From: Aeromicrobium sp. 9AM
GTDB taxonomy: Bacteria; Actinomycetota; Actinomycetes; Propionibacteriales; Nocardioidaceae
Direction: 5' to 3'
NCBI RefSeq assembly: GCF_902506105.1
Contig: NZ_LR733304.1
Span: forward strand, 558,001 to 622,000
DNA length: 64,000 nucleotides
This document shows, one piece after another, positions 54,236 to 63,327 of the stretch. Numbering within the stretch: the stretch's first letter is position 1; every line of letters begins with the position of its first letter. The notes beneath the pieces are model-generated. The model did not search any database. It was given only the letters and a program-made list of their open reading frames with translations, and was not told the origin of the DNA. Position numbers and translations under genes: made by a program.

Positions 54236-54925
54236 GTGAGCGAGCTGATCGACACCACCGAGATGTACCTCCGCACGGTCTACGAGCTGGAAGAGGAGGG
54301 CATCGTCCCGTTGCGCGCGCGCATCGCCGAGCGCCTCCACCAGAGCGGGCCCACGGTCAGCCAGACAGTCGCTCGCATGGAGCGCGACGGTCTGCTGACG
54401 GTCGAGGGCGACCGTCACCTCGAGCTGTCGCCCAAGGGCCGCCAGCTCGCGACCCGCGTGATGCGCAAGCACCGCCTCGCCGAGCGCCTGCTGACCGACA
54501 TCATCGGCCTCGAGATCGAGTACGTCCACGAAGAGGCCTGTCGCTGGGAGCACGTCATGTCCGAGCAGGTCGAGCGCCGCCTCGTCGAGCTGCTCGAGCA
54601 CCCGACGGAGTCGCCCTACGGCAACCCGATCCCCGGCCTCTCCGAGCTGGGTGAGCTCGGTCGCGACGCCGACTTCCTCGAGGGTGTCCAGCCGATGACC
54701 AAGGCCGTGAGCGGTGCGGTCGAGCCGATCCGCCTCGTGGTGCGCCGCATCGCCGAGGAGCTCCAGAAGGACACCGAGGTCATGTCGGTGCTGCGCCGGG
54801 TCGGCGCGCTGCCGGGCAACGACGTCCTGGTGTCGCAGGGCCACGACGGGCTGGTCGTCGCACGCCAGGGCGAGACCGCTGAGATCGACGCCGAAGCGGC
54901 CGTCCACGTCTTCGTCTCGCTCTGA
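54236..54925 (+). CDS. ideR: Iron-dependent repressor IdeR/DtxR
   Basis: This 229-residue metalloregulator has a winged helix (HQSGPTVSQTVARMERDG), a dimerisation/metal domain, and an SH3-like C-terminal domain. All primary and ancillary metal ligands match IdeR positions: Met10; His79 and Glu83 in HRLAE; His98, Cys102, Glu105 and His106 in VHEEACRWEH. It represses siderophore and iron-uptake genes when loaded with Fe(II). GTG 54236 gives the family's usual length (about 230) and N-terminus (SELIDTTEMYLRTVYEL). Confidence 0.97.
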   Translation: MSELIDTTEMYLRTVYELEEEGIVPLRARIAERLHQSGPTVSQTVARMERDGLLTVEGDRHLELSPKGRQLATRVMRKHRLAERLLTDIIGLEIEYVHEEACRWEHVMSEQVERRLVELLEHPTESPYGNPIPGLSELGELGRDADFLEGVQPMTKAVSGAVEPIRLVVRRIAEELQKDTEVMSVLRRVGALPGNDVLVSQGHDGLVVARQGETAEIDAEAAVHVFVSL

Positions 54926-54940
54926 GTCGCACCTGTCAGG

Positions 54941-56260
54941 TCACGCCTGCTCCGGTGCCAGCCAGGCCAGCGGCGATGCGGGCATCCCGCTGGCCCCTCG
55001 CGCGCTCGGCTTGACGGCCAGGACCTGGTCGACGCCCATGCGGTTCTCCTCGAACGCGAGCGAGCCGCCCGCGAGGTAGAGCCGCCAGACGCGGGCATTC
55101 TCCTCGCCGACGAGCTTGACAGCGGTGTCCCAGCTGGCCTCGAGGTTGGCCGCCCAGCCCGCGACAGTCTGCGGGTAGTGCTCCCGCATCGCCTGGACGT
55201 CGCGGATCTCGAGGCCGGCGCCGGCGATCAGCCCGACGGTCTTCGCCAACGGCTTCATGTGCATGTCGGGCGCGATGTACGTCTCGATGAACGGGCCCCC
55301 GCCCGGCCGGTCCCCCGGCGCGTCGTTGCTCCGTGACATCTGCTGGATGAGGGCCCGGCCGCCCGGCTTGAGGTAGCGGTGGATCGAGTCGACGAACACG
55401 AGATACTCGCCATCGCCGACGTGCTCGCCCATCTCGATCGAGGCGATCGCGTCGATCTCGTTGTCGTGTACGCCGGACGCCTCGAGGTCACGGAAGTGCC
55501 GCAGGCTCACCTCGACCCGGTCGCTGAGCCCGCGCTCCGCGGCCTTGCCCATGACGTAGTCGCGCTGCTCGACCGACAGCGTCACGCCCGTGACGTGGAC
55601 GCCGTAGTGCTCGGCGGCGAACAGCGTCAAGGAGCCCCACCCGGAGCCGATGTCGACCATCTTCATGCCGGGCTGGAGCCCGAGCTTGCGACAGACCAGG
55701 TGCAGCTTGGCGGTCTGCGCCTCCTCGAGGGTCAGGCCGGGCGTCACGTGGAACCCGCTGGAGTACGCCATGTGCGGGTCGAGGATCAGCTCGTAGAAGT
55801 CGTTGGACAGGTCGTAGTGGTGCGAGATCGCGGCGAGGTCGCGCTCCTTGCTGTGCAGCTCGCCGGTCAGCGCCGACTCGGCGGCCGGGCGTGGCGGCCG
55901 CCGCCCGAGCACTCCCAGGCGTACGGCGAGTGCCGTGGCCCTGGCCACTTGCCGTGGGCCGATCCGCGGTCGACCGGCTGACCCGTCGGCGGCACGGGCA
56001 TCGCGCACGGCGTCCCACATGACCCGCAGTCCCTCACCGAGATCGCCCTCGACGTCGAGATCGCCCTGCACGTATGCCCGCGCGACACCGAGCTCGCCCG
56101 GGCTCCAGAGGATGTGCCGGAGGGCCCGCTTGTCGCGGATCACCACCGTGGGTGCGCCGACGGCTCCGGTCTCGCTGCCGTCCCAGGCGCGCAAGCGGAT
56201 CGGCAGTGGCAGGCCGAGGCTGTCCTCGACAAGGCGGAGCAGGGCGGCGGCGGTGTTCAT
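54941..56260 (-). CDS. cfa: Cyclopropane-fatty-acyl-phospholipid synthase
   Basis: This 439-residue SAM-dependent enzyme adds a methylene bridge or methyl group to unsaturated acyl chains in membrane lipids. The SAM motif is VDIGSGWGSLTLFAA; SNDFYELILDPHMAYSSG, VTGVTLSVEQRDYVMGKA and SIEMGEHVGDGEY are typical of the CFA family. An N-terminal domain of about 110 residues (IVIRDKRALRHIL-like) precedes the catalytic part as in E. coli Cfa. It is convergent with ideR. Confidence 0.94.
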   Translation of the reverse strand: MNTAAALLRLVEDSLGLPLPIRLRAWDGSETGAVGAPTVVIRDKRALRHILWSPGELGVARAYVQGDLDVEGDLGEGLRVMWDAVRDARAADGSAGRPRIGPRQVARATALAVRLGVLGRRPPRPAAESALTGELHSKERDLAAISHHYDLSNDFYELILDPHMAYSSGFHVTPGLTLEEAQTAKLHLVCRKLGLQPGMKMVDIGSGWGSLTLFAAEHYGVHVTGVTLSVEQRDYVMGKAAERGLSDRVEVSLRHFRDLEASGVHDNEIDAIASIEMGEHVGDGEYLVFVDSIHRYLKPGGRALIQQMSRSNDAPGDRPGGGPFIETYIAPDMHMKPLAKTVGLIAGAGLEIRDVQAMREHYPQTVAGWAANLEASWDTAVKLVGEENARVWRLYLAGGSLAFEENRMGVDQVLAVKPSARGASGMPASPLAWLAPEQA

Positions 56261-56427
56261 GGCGACCAGTCAACTGCCGATCGAGAGGTCTCGCAGGGTG
56301 AAATCGCGGCCCGCGCTCGGGGTCGACCCGCAGAGCATCCCGCGACCTCATCGGGGATGACCCTGGTTCTCGGGCTTCTCACCGGGTTCTGGCGTTTCTG
56401 TTGCAGACCGAATGGCAGTATTGGCCC

Positions 56428-56913
56428 ATGAGCGTAGGGACCGCCCTCCAGAGCTGGTTCCGGCGTACGGGCCGGGAGATTCTCGGCTGGATCCTGACCG
56501 TCGCAGGGCTCATCCTCATCCCCGCGCCCGGGCCGGGCACGCTGGTGCTCGTCGCCGGCATCTCGATGCTGGCCCCCAACCACCCATGGGCCCAGAGGAT
56601 GCTCGATCCCTTGCGGCGCAAGGCCGTCGACGCGGCGAGATACGGCGTCGCCACCTGGCCGCGGATCTTCTTCAGCTTCCTCGGCGGCGTGTGGCTCGTC
56701 GCGCTCGGCATCCTGTGGTGGGTCAGCCCCGAGATCCCGGAGTTCTCGATCCTCAGCATCGGCTTCGGGCCGCAGCTCCCGGCCCACGGCTGGGGCACCG
56801 CGATCGGCCTCTGGGCATCCGCGATCGCCGCCTGGGGCCTGCTGGCCTACAGCGTCAAGCGCTATCGCGAACCACGCCCCGAGCCGCGCTCGGAGACTCA
56901 CTCGAACGCGTAG
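56428..56913 (+). CDS. PGPGW/TIGR02611-type membrane protein
   Basis: A 161-residue protein with about four membrane segments. GWILTVAGLILIPAPGPGTL near the N-terminus carries the PGPG signature of the putative transmembrane PGPGW family, and ISMLAPNHPWAQRMLDPLRR follows. Function is unknown. ATG 56428 starts the family-like N-terminus. The last 16 bases overlap the convergent DUF1707 gene. Confidence 0.82.
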   Translation: MSVGTALQSWFRRTGREILGWILTVAGLILIPAPGPGTLVLVAGISMLAPNHPWAQRMLDPLRRKAVDAARYGVATWPRIFFSFLGGVWLVALGILWWVSPEIPEFSILSIGFGPQLPAHGWGTAIGLWASAIAAWGLLAYSVKRYREPRPEPRSETHSNA

Positions 56914-57719
56914 CGGCTGATCTCCTTGCCGGCCGGCGTGAACGTCCAGTAGCCGTTCTCGCTGTACTCGTTGGACACGTAGACCGAGAACGACGGCTCG
57001 CCACCGGTGTCGTGGATGACGACGTACGTCGAGGTGACGTCCTCGACGCCCAGCACGGAGGGTGAGCGGTTGACCGCCCGGGCGTACGCGGCGGGGTCGA
57101 TCGATGCGAGGTCGATCGTCGCGGCCTCGGCCTGTCGACTGCCCTTGGTCGGGTCGCCCTCGAAGCCCTTGCCGAAGAACCAGTTCTCCGCGCGCCGCGG
57201 ATCGTCCTTCATGACGACCGTGATGCTCGCGTAGTCGGGGTAGATCGCCGCCGAGTCGACGATCGTCGTGCCGAACTTGGCCTTGGTCAGCGCCACGAGC
57301 CGCGCGAAACCTTCGGCGGTGTGCAGCTCGAGCCGTTCCTTGGGCACCGTCTGCTGCGACGTGCTGCCCGGGGTCGCTGCCTTCTTGTCGTCCCCGGCAG
57401 TGGAGATCCAGACGACCACGGCGATCACCGCAGGTACGAGCACCACCAGGAGCAGGATGCGCAAGGCGCGCGGTGAGAGTCCTTGGCTGCCGCCGGGTTT
57501 CCTGCGCGCCGACAGTGCGGCCGCGACCTTGGCGGGCAGCGTCGCCGCGGGGCCCAGGTCGGCGACGAGCTCGGCCAGCTCGGCCAGAGTCGTCGCCTGC
57601 AGGGCGGCCTGCGTACGGGCCTCACGCTCGGCGTCGTTGATCCGGCCGTCCGCGTACGCCGCTTCGATGTCCTCGAGGCAGCTGTCGCGGTCGGCGTCAC
57701 TTGCTCGCGTGGCCACCAT
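56898..57719 (-). CDS. DUF1707 membrane protein with extracytoplasmic domain
   Basis: A 273-residue protein. Residues about 3-52 are a cytoplasmic DUF1707 domain (RASDADRDSCLEDIEAAYAD, GRINDAERE), a TM segment lies at about 83-103, and the remaining about 165 residues are outside and include IYPDYASITVVMKDDPRRAE and SVYVSNEYSENGYWTF. A paralogue at 59038 has the same order of parts and IYPDYATIEV. DUF1707 function is unknown. It is divergent from the subtilase gene. Confidence 0.8.
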   Translation of the reverse strand: MVATRASDADRDSCLEDIEAAYADGRINDAEREARTQAALQATTLAELAELVADLGPAATLPAKVAAALSARRKPGGSQGLSPRALRILLLVVLVPAVIAVVVWISTAGDDKKAATPGSTSQQTVPKERLELHTAEGFARLVALTKAKFGTTIVDSAAIYPDYASITVVMKDDPRRAENWFFGKGFEGDPTKGSRQAEAATIDLASIDPAAYARAVNRSPSVLGVEDVTSTYVVIHDTGGEPSFSVYVSNEYSENGYWTFTPAGKEISRYAFE

Positions 57720-57828
57720 GCCGAGCACGATATCGGGACTTCGCGCTCCTGACGCCCCGTATCCGCCGACTCCGTAACCCCGGCGACCGCGACAGCGTTG
57801 AACACGAGGGGACGAAAGGGCGGCAGGC

Positions 57829-59037
57829 GTGCGTATGCGAATCGGGCGAATCATCCCGGTGGTGGTGCTCGGGACGACGCTGATCGCCGCGACCCCCACG
57901 GGCGCTGGCGCCTCCGACGATCCGCTTGCCGGTGTCGACGCAGCCCTCCGGCAGGCGGCGACGAAGATCCTGGGCACCGCCCAGCCCGGCGACCCGCTCA
58001 AGGTCGTCACCACGACCCGCACCTCGGGCGCGCCGAAGATCACCACCGCCATCGCCCCGACGCGTACGAGCGCGCTCGACCTGATCGTCGCCGGACTCCA
58101 GAAGCCCGCCACGATCGGCGTGGACATCGCGCACGAGGTGAGCATCGACGTCAGCAACGACACCTATCGCTCCCGGCAGTGGGCGCTCACGCGGCTGGGC
58201 GCCGAGACGGCCTGGAAGACCTCGACGGGTCGTGGGGTCGTCGTCGCCGTCATCGACACGGGGGTCAAGGCCGTGCACGTGGACCTTGCGGGCCGAGTGC
58301 TGGCCGGCCGCGACTTCGTGGCGCCGGGCACCTCCGCCTCGGACGCGAACGGCCACGGCACGCACGTCGCGGGCATCATCGCGGCGATCGCGAACAACCG
58401 CCGCGGCGTCGCCGGCCTGGCGCCCAACGCCAGGATCCTGCCCGTACGCGTCCTCGACAAGACCGGCGTCGGCGACACCGCCAACGTGGCGAAGGGCATC
58501 GTGTGGGCCGTCGACCGCGGCGCCAAGGTCATCAACCTCTCGCTCTCCTCGACCAGCCCCGACACGGCGACCCGGGCTGCCGTGGCGTACGCGATCGCGA
58601 AGAACGTCGTCGTCGTGGCAGCCGCCGGCAACAGCGGGTGCGGGCTGCTCGGCTCACCCACGTCCTATCCGGCGGCGTACGACGGTGTGCTCGGTGTCGG
58701 CGCGATCACCTCGGGCGGCGCGGTGGCGTCCTTCTCGAGCTGTGGCAGCTGGGTCGACGTCGTGGCTCCGGGCAGCGGGATCCTGTCGACCGTCCCGACC
58801 AGTCCCTACTCGGCGCTCGGCTGCCCCGCCAACTACTGCACGCTGTCCGGCACGTCGATGGCGGCGCCGCACGCCGCTGCCGCGGCCGCTCTCGAGATCG
58901 CCAAGCTCGGCTCCGCGGCCAGGCAGGCGACCGTGCGCTCACTCATCGAGTCGACCGCCGACGACATCGTCTGGTCGGGTCGCGACGTGTACTCCGGCAA
59001 TGGCGTCATCAACCCGCACAGGATGCTGGCGCGCTGA
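57829..59037 (+). CDS. Secreted subtilisin-like serine peptidase (S8)
   Basis: This 402-residue peptidase has a signal peptide (about 1-28), a propeptide region to about 110 and the S8 catalytic domain with Asp143 (VIDTG), His176 (NGHGTHVAG) and Ser343 (GTSMAAPH). The oxyanion Asn is in AAAGNSGCG. Four cysteines near 280-335 could form disulfides. No C-terminal anchor is present, unlike mycosins of ESX systems, so it should be released. GTG 57829 or ATG 57835 is the start. It ends 1 base from the convergent DUF1707 gene. Confidence 0.94.
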   Translation: MRMRIGRIIPVVVLGTTLIAATPTGAGASDDPLAGVDAALRQAATKILGTAQPGDPLKVVTTTRTSGAPKITTAIAPTRTSALDLIVAGLQKPATIGVDIAHEVSIDVSNDTYRSRQWALTRLGAETAWKTSTGRGVVVAVIDTGVKAVHVDLAGRVLAGRDFVAPGTSASDANGHGTHVAGIIAAIANNRRGVAGLAPNARILPVRVLDKTGVGDTANVAKGIVWAVDRGAKVINLSLSSTSPDTATRAAVAYAIAKNVVVVAAAGNSGCGLLGSPTSYPAAYDGVLGVGAITSGGAVASFSSCGSWVDVVAPGSGILSTVPTSPYSALGCPANYCTLSGTSMAAPHAAAAAALEIAKLGSAARQATVRSLIESTADDIVWSGRDVYSGNGVINPHRMLAR

Positions 59038-59904
59038 TCAGGGCGCCTTGTACTTCGTGATCGTCGTGCCGTTGAGCTTCATGGTCCAGTAGCCGGTGTC
59101 ATTGGCCGGGTTGGTGACGTAGACCGACATCACGTTGCGGCCCGACCGGTTGTCGAAGATCAGGTACGTCCGATCGGCATCGCGGACGTTGAGCTGCCCC
59201 GGGGCGTTGCGGATCGCGCGGGCCAGCGCCGTCATGCTGACCTTGGCGAGGTCGGCCGACGATGTGCCGGGCCTGCGGGGGCTGTCGATCGGGTTGTAGG
59301 GGAAGCTGCCGTTGTAGTACCAGCGGCGGGAGTGGGCCGGATCGCCGGCAACGGGCACCTCGATCGTGGCGTAGTCGGGATAGATCACGGCACTGAGGTA
59401 GCGGGTGCTGCCGATCTTGGCGCGCATGTCGTCACGCAGCTTGCCCAGCCCGGCACGGGTCAGCAGCCGGGGATGGGCCGCAGCCGTGACGGTCGCCTGC
59501 GTACCGCCCGGCGACGACGGCGTCTCGGACGAACCGCCGGAGCTGGCGTCGAACCACGACGTCGCGAACGCCGCGCCGCCGGCGACAGCGAGCCCGAGCG
59601 CCCAGAAGATCACCCGACGCAGGCTGAACGCCACGGCGAACCGGCCGACGGAGCGACCGAACTGCGGGCTCGTGATGGCGTCACCGACGACCGAGCCGAA
59701 GGACTGCTTCGTCGGGACGGCGGCCTTGGGTGCGCGCCCGTGGTCGGTCACCAGGTCGGCCAGCTCGGAGAGCGTCGTGGCGTCCGAGATCTTGGAGGAG
59801 CGCGTGGCGAACTCGGCGGCGTCGATCCGGCCGCTGGACAGCAGCTCCTTGAGCTCGTCGAACGCCCCGCGTCGATCGTCGTCTGTCGCCGGCACGGCAT
59901 CCAT
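59038..59904 (-). CDS. DUF1707 membrane protein, paralogue of the one at 56898
   Basis: A 288-residue protein with the same plan as its paralogue: a DUF1707-like N-terminal domain (TDDDRRGAFDELKELLSSGR, IDAAEFATR), a TM segment at about 100-118 (VIFWALGLAVAGGAAFAT), a Ser/Gly-rich linker and an extracytoplasmic domain with IYPDYATIEVPVAGDPAHSR and VYVTNPANDTGYWTM. The N-terminus is more diverged. ATG 59904 is the chosen start. The two paralogues flank the secreted peptidase, on either side and on the opposite strand. Confidence 0.78.
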   Translation of the reverse strand: MDAVPATDDDRRGAFDELKELLSSGRIDAAEFATRSSKISDATTLSELADLVTDHGRAPKAAVPTKQSFGSVVGDAITSPQFGRSVGRFAVAFSLRRVIFWALGLAVAGGAAFATSWFDASSGGSSETPSSPGGTQATVTAAAHPRLLTRAGLGKLRDDMRAKIGSTRYLSAVIYPDYATIEVPVAGDPAHSRRWYYNGSFPYNPIDSPRRPGTSSADLAKVSMTALARAIRNAPGQLNVRDADRTYLIFDNRSGRNVMSVYVTNPANDTGYWTMKLNGTTITKYKAP

Positions 59905-59993
59905 GCAGCGCAGCGTAGTTCCGCACGGACCACCGTGGAGGCGAAATCGTCGCAAGGGTGGCACCGGCCATGGGCATACCGGAGGATGAAGGC

Positions 59994-61349
59994 ATGAGTG
60001 CACACGAGTGTGATGTCGTTGTCGTCGGTCTCGGCCCCGGTGGAGAGGCGCTCGTGGCGCGGCTCGCCAAGGCAGGGCTCGCGGTGGTCGCGGTCGAGGC
60101 CGAGCTGGTCGGCGGCGAGTGTCCCTACTGGGGCTGCATACCGTCCAAGATGTTCATCCGTGCCGGCAACCTGCTGGCCGAGGCGAGGCGCATCGCCACG
60201 CTGTCCGGCACCGCAACGGTGACGCCGGACTTCTCGCTCGTCGCCAAGCGCATCCGCGACGAGGCCACCGACAACTGGGACGACACCGTCGCGGCCGACC
60301 GGATCACCGCCGCGGGTGCGACGCTCGTTCGCGGCCACGGCCGGCTGGCCGGCGATCGTACGGTCGAGGTGGCCGGGGAGACGTACGTCGCCGCCAAGGG
60401 TGTCGTGCTCAACACCGGCACCACTGCGGCCGTCCCGCCGATCCCCGGCCTCTCCGACACCCCGTTCTGGACGAACCGCGAGGCGCTCAAGGCTGAGCAG
60501 GCGCCCGGATCGTTGATCGTCATCGGCGGCGGGGCGATCGGGCTCGAGCTGGCCCAGGCGTACGCGCGCTTCGACACCGACGTCACGGTGCTCGAGGTCG
60601 CGCCGCGCATCCTGGCACCTGAGGAGCCGGAGTCGTCGGAGCTGCTCACCAAGGTCTTCGAGTCCGAGGGCATCGGCGTGCATGCCGGCATCACGATCGA
60701 CCGCGTCGACCATGACGGCACGACGTTCGCGGTGACGTGCGGCGATGCGACGTACGAGGCCGAGCAGCTGCTCGTTGCGGCCGGCCGCAGGTCGCGTCTT
60801 GACGACATCGGCCTCGACACGGTCGGCGTCGAGGCCGGCAAGTTCCTCGCGGTCTCCGACGACATGCAGGTCACCGGCGGAAACGGGTCTGGCGGCCTCT
60901 GGGCGATCGGGGACATCGTCGGCCGAGGTGCCTTCACCCACCTGTCGATGTATCACGCCGAGCGCGCCGCCAAGGCGATCCTCGGCGAGCCATTGGCCGA
61001 CTACGACGACAGCTTCCCGCGGGTCACGTTCACCGACCCGGAGGTCGGCGGCGTCGGCATCACCGAGCAGCAGGCCCGCGACAAGGGGCTCAATGTACGT
61101 GTCGGGCTCACCGACGTGTCGGCGAGCAGCCGTGGGTTCGTCCACGGTCTCGGCAACGAGGGACTGATCAAGGTCGTCATCGATGCCGACCGGGACGTCA
61201 TCGTCGGGGCCACGAGCGCCGGACCGACGGGCGGCGAGACGCTGTCGGCCCTCGCCTTCGCGGTACGCGCCGAGATCCCCCTCGCGACGCTGAGCAACAC
61301 TGTCTACGCCTATCCGACGTTCTGGCGGGCGATCGAGTCCGCGCTCTGA
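59994..61349 (+). CDS. FAD-dependent pyridine nucleotide-disulfide oxidoreductase-like protein
   Basis: A 451-residue flavoprotein of the dihydrolipoamide dehydrogenase/mercuric reductase family. It has the FAD motif VVVVGLGPGGEA, the redox pair C43/C48 in GGECPYWGCIPSK, the NAD motif VIGGGAIGLELAQAYARF and LWAIGDIVGRGAFTHLSMYH. The C-terminal base motif HxHPT is replaced by YAYPTF, so the usual His proton donor is missing and the true substrate is unlikely to be lipoamide. GGAGG about 8 bases before ATG 59994 fixes the start. It is 30 bp upstream of cofD. Confidence 0.88.
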   Translation: MSAHECDVVVVGLGPGGEALVARLAKAGLAVVAVEAELVGGECPYWGCIPSKMFIRAGNLLAEARRIATLSGTATVTPDFSLVAKRIRDEATDNWDDTVAADRITAAGATLVRGHGRLAGDRTVEVAGETYVAAKGVVLNTGTTAAVPPIPGLSDTPFWTNREALKAEQAPGSLIVIGGGAIGLELAQAYARFDTDVTVLEVAPRILAPEEPESSELLTKVFESEGIGVHAGITIDRVDHDGTTFAVTCGDATYEAEQLLVAAGRRSRLDDIGLDTVGVEAGKFLAVSDDMQVTGGNGSGGLWAIGDIVGRGAFTHLSMYHAERAAKAILGEPLADYDDSFPRVTFTDPEVGGVGITEQQARDKGLNVRVGLTDVSASSRGFVHGLGNEGLIKVVIDADRDVIVGATSAGPTGGETLSALAFAVRAEIPLATLSNTVYAYPTFWRAIESAL

Positions 61350-61379
61350 CCGTCACGCGGGGTCGGGCAGACTGAGCCC

Positions 61380-62357
61380 ATGCGAATCACGGTGCTGTCG
61401 GGCGGCGTCGGTGGCGCCAACTTCCTCAAGGGTCTCCTCGACGTCGTCGGTCCGGAGGACGAGGTCACCGTCATCGGCAACACCGCTGACGACATCTGGC
61501 TGTTCGGCCTGCGCGTGTGCCCCGACCTCGACACCGTGATGTACACCCTCGGCGGCGGCATCGACGTCGAACGCAAGTGGGGACGCACCGACGAGACGTG
61601 GAACGCCAAGGACGAGCTGACGGCATACGGCGTCGACAACACCTGGTTCGGGCTCGGCGACCGCGACCTGGCGACGCACATCATCCGCACCCAGCTGCTG
61701 CACGAGGGTGTTGCCCTGGCCGCCATCACCAAGCGGCTCTGCGAGCGGTGGAAGCCCGGCGTACGCCTGCTGCCGATGACCGAGGACGAGGTCGAGACGC
61801 ACATCGGCATCGACGGCGAGGACGGTCTGGAGGTCATCCACTTCCAGGAGTACTGGATTCGCCTGGGCGCCAAGGTGCCGGTGCGGCAGGTCGACTTCCG
61901 CGGCGCAGGGGAGGCCGCCGCAGGTCCCGGCGTGGTCGAGGCGATCCTGGGCGCCGACCGGGTCATCCTGCCGCCGTCCAACCCCATCGTGTCGATCGGG
62001 GCGATCCTGTCGGTCCCGCAGGTCGCGACCGCCGTACGCCAGACGGATGCGCCCGTCGTCGGTGTCTCGCCCATCATCGGCGGGGCGGCGGTGCGGGGGA
62101 TGGCCGATCAGCTGCTGACGGGTCTCGGTGTCGAGATCAGCGCCGGCGGGGTGGCCCGCCATCACGGCGCCCGCAAGGCCGGGGGAGTCCTCGACGGCTG
62201 GCTCGTCGACACCGCCGACGCCGGTGAGCTGGGCGCGATCGACGACGCCGGCATCGCGGCGCGCGCGGTGCCGCTCTACATGGCCGACGCGGCCACCACG
62301 GCCCAGCTGGCCCGCGACACCCTCGACCTCGCCGACTCTCTAGCCACCCGGGGCTGA
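61380..62357 (+). CDS. cofD: 2-phospho-L-lactate (or phosphoenolpyruvate) transferase CofD/FbiA
   Basis: This 325-residue enzyme joins the phospho-lactate-type donor to Fo, giving F420-0 or its dehydro form. ITVLSGGVGGANFLKGLL, VIGNTADDIWLFGLRVCPDL, MYTLGGGIDVERKWGR and ILPPSNPIVSIGAIL are diagnostic. In actinobacteria the homologue FbiA uses a PEP-derived donor. One base separates its stop from the cofE start, so they are an operon. Confidence 0.97.
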   Translation: MRITVLSGGVGGANFLKGLLDVVGPEDEVTVIGNTADDIWLFGLRVCPDLDTVMYTLGGGIDVERKWGRTDETWNAKDELTAYGVDNTWFGLGDRDLATHIIRTQLLHEGVALAAITKRLCERWKPGVRLLPMTEDEVETHIGIDGEDGLEVIHFQEYWIRLGAKVPVRQVDFRGAGEAAAGPGVVEAILGADRVILPPSNPIVSIGAILSVPQVATAVRQTDAPVVGVSPIIGGAAVRGMADQLLTGLGVEISAGGVARHHGARKAGGVLDGWLVDTADAGELGAIDDAGIAARAVPLYMADAATTAQLARDTLDLADSLATRG

Positions 62358-62358
62358 G

Positions 62359-63327
62359 ATGAGCCTGCAGGCGTGGCCGCTGGAGGGCATCGGCGAGATC
62401 AGGGCGGGCGACGACCTCGCGCAGGTCATCGTCGAGCACCTGGCCGAGCCGCTCGATGACGGTGACGTCCTGGTCGTGACGAGCAAGGTCGTCAGCAAGG
62501 CGGCCGGGCTGGCGACGACCGGCGATCGCGAGTCACTGCTCGAGGCCGAGACCGCGCGCGTCGTGGCCCGGCGCGCGCAGACCCGCATCGTCCGCACACA
62601 CTCCGGGCTGACCCTCGCCGCCGCAGGCATCGACGCGTCGAACCTCGAGGCCGGGTCCGTCATCCCGCTCCCGCGCGATCCTGATGGTGCCGCGCGCGAG
62701 CTGCGCACCCGTCTCGAAGCGCTCACGGGCGTACGCCTGGGGGTCGTCGTCAGCGACACGGCCGGCCGGGCCTGGCGGATCGGGCAGACCGACATCGCGA
62801 TCGGCGCCGCCGGCATCGCGCCGTTGCTGTCGTTCGCCGGCGTCGAGGACGCGTACGGCAACCTGCTGGCCGTGACGTCGCCCGCCGTGGCCGACGAGAT
62901 CGCCGGGACGGCCGACCTGGTCGCCGGCAAGCTCAGCGGGCATCCGGTCGTCGTCGTTCGCGGGCTGCCGGGCGAGTGGTTCGGCGCTCACGACGAAGGT
63001 GCTGCCGCCCTGATCCGCGACGACGGTGGTGACCTGTTCGGTCTCGGCGCGCGAGATGCGGCGCTGGCAGCGGTGTCGCGCGGCGACCTGCCCGCGGGCT
63101 TTCCCGCTCCTGACGAGGACGATGACCTCGTCGCCCTCGCCCGGGCCGGGGCCGACCTCTCCCTCGCCGACGTGACCGTCGCGGCCGACGGCTCACTGGA
63201 GGTGCGCGCCCTGAGCGAGGACGGCGCCCCCGAGGCGTACGTCGAGGCAGGCGCGCTGGCCGAGCGGCTGCGCGTCCTCGCCCGCGCCCTGCAGCGCGAT
63301 GTCGTGATCGCCGTCGTCAGCGACTGA
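62359..63327 (+). CDS. cofE: Coenzyme F420-0:L-glutamate ligase CofE, short form
   Basis: This 322-residue enzyme adds glutamate residues to F420-0. DVLVVTSKVVSKAAGL, VRTHSGLTLAAAGIDASN, RPAGPGGSG-equivalent SDTAGRAWRIGQTDIAIGAAG and HPVVVVRGLPGEWF are family motifs. Mycobacterial FbiB is about 450 residues with a C-terminal FMN nitroreductase-like domain; here only about 80 extra residues follow the CofE core and they do not show an FMN-binding motif, so the domain is reduced or unrelated. The 3' end overlaps the convergent cofC by 11 bases. Confidence 0.93.
   Translation: MSLQAWPLEGIGEIRAGDDLAQVIVEHLAEPLDDGDVLVVTSKVVSKAAGLATTGDRESLLEAETARVVARRAQTRIVRTHSGLTLAAAGIDASNLEAGSVIPLPRDPDGAARELRTRLEALTGVRLGVVVSDTAGRAWRIGQTDIAIGAAGIAPLLSFAGVEDAYGNLLAVTSPAVADEIAGTADLVAGKLSGHPVVVVRGLPGEWFGAHDEGAAALIRDDGGDLFGLGARDAALAAVSRGDLPAGFPAPDEDDDLVALARAGADLSLADVTVAADGSLEVRALSEDGAPEAYVEAGALAERLRVLARALQRDVVIAVVSD

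Noticed and set aside
57829-59037. ESX/type VII mycosin
   Set aside because: The subtilase has no C-terminal membrane anchor, and no EccB/C/D or WXG100 genes are nearby.
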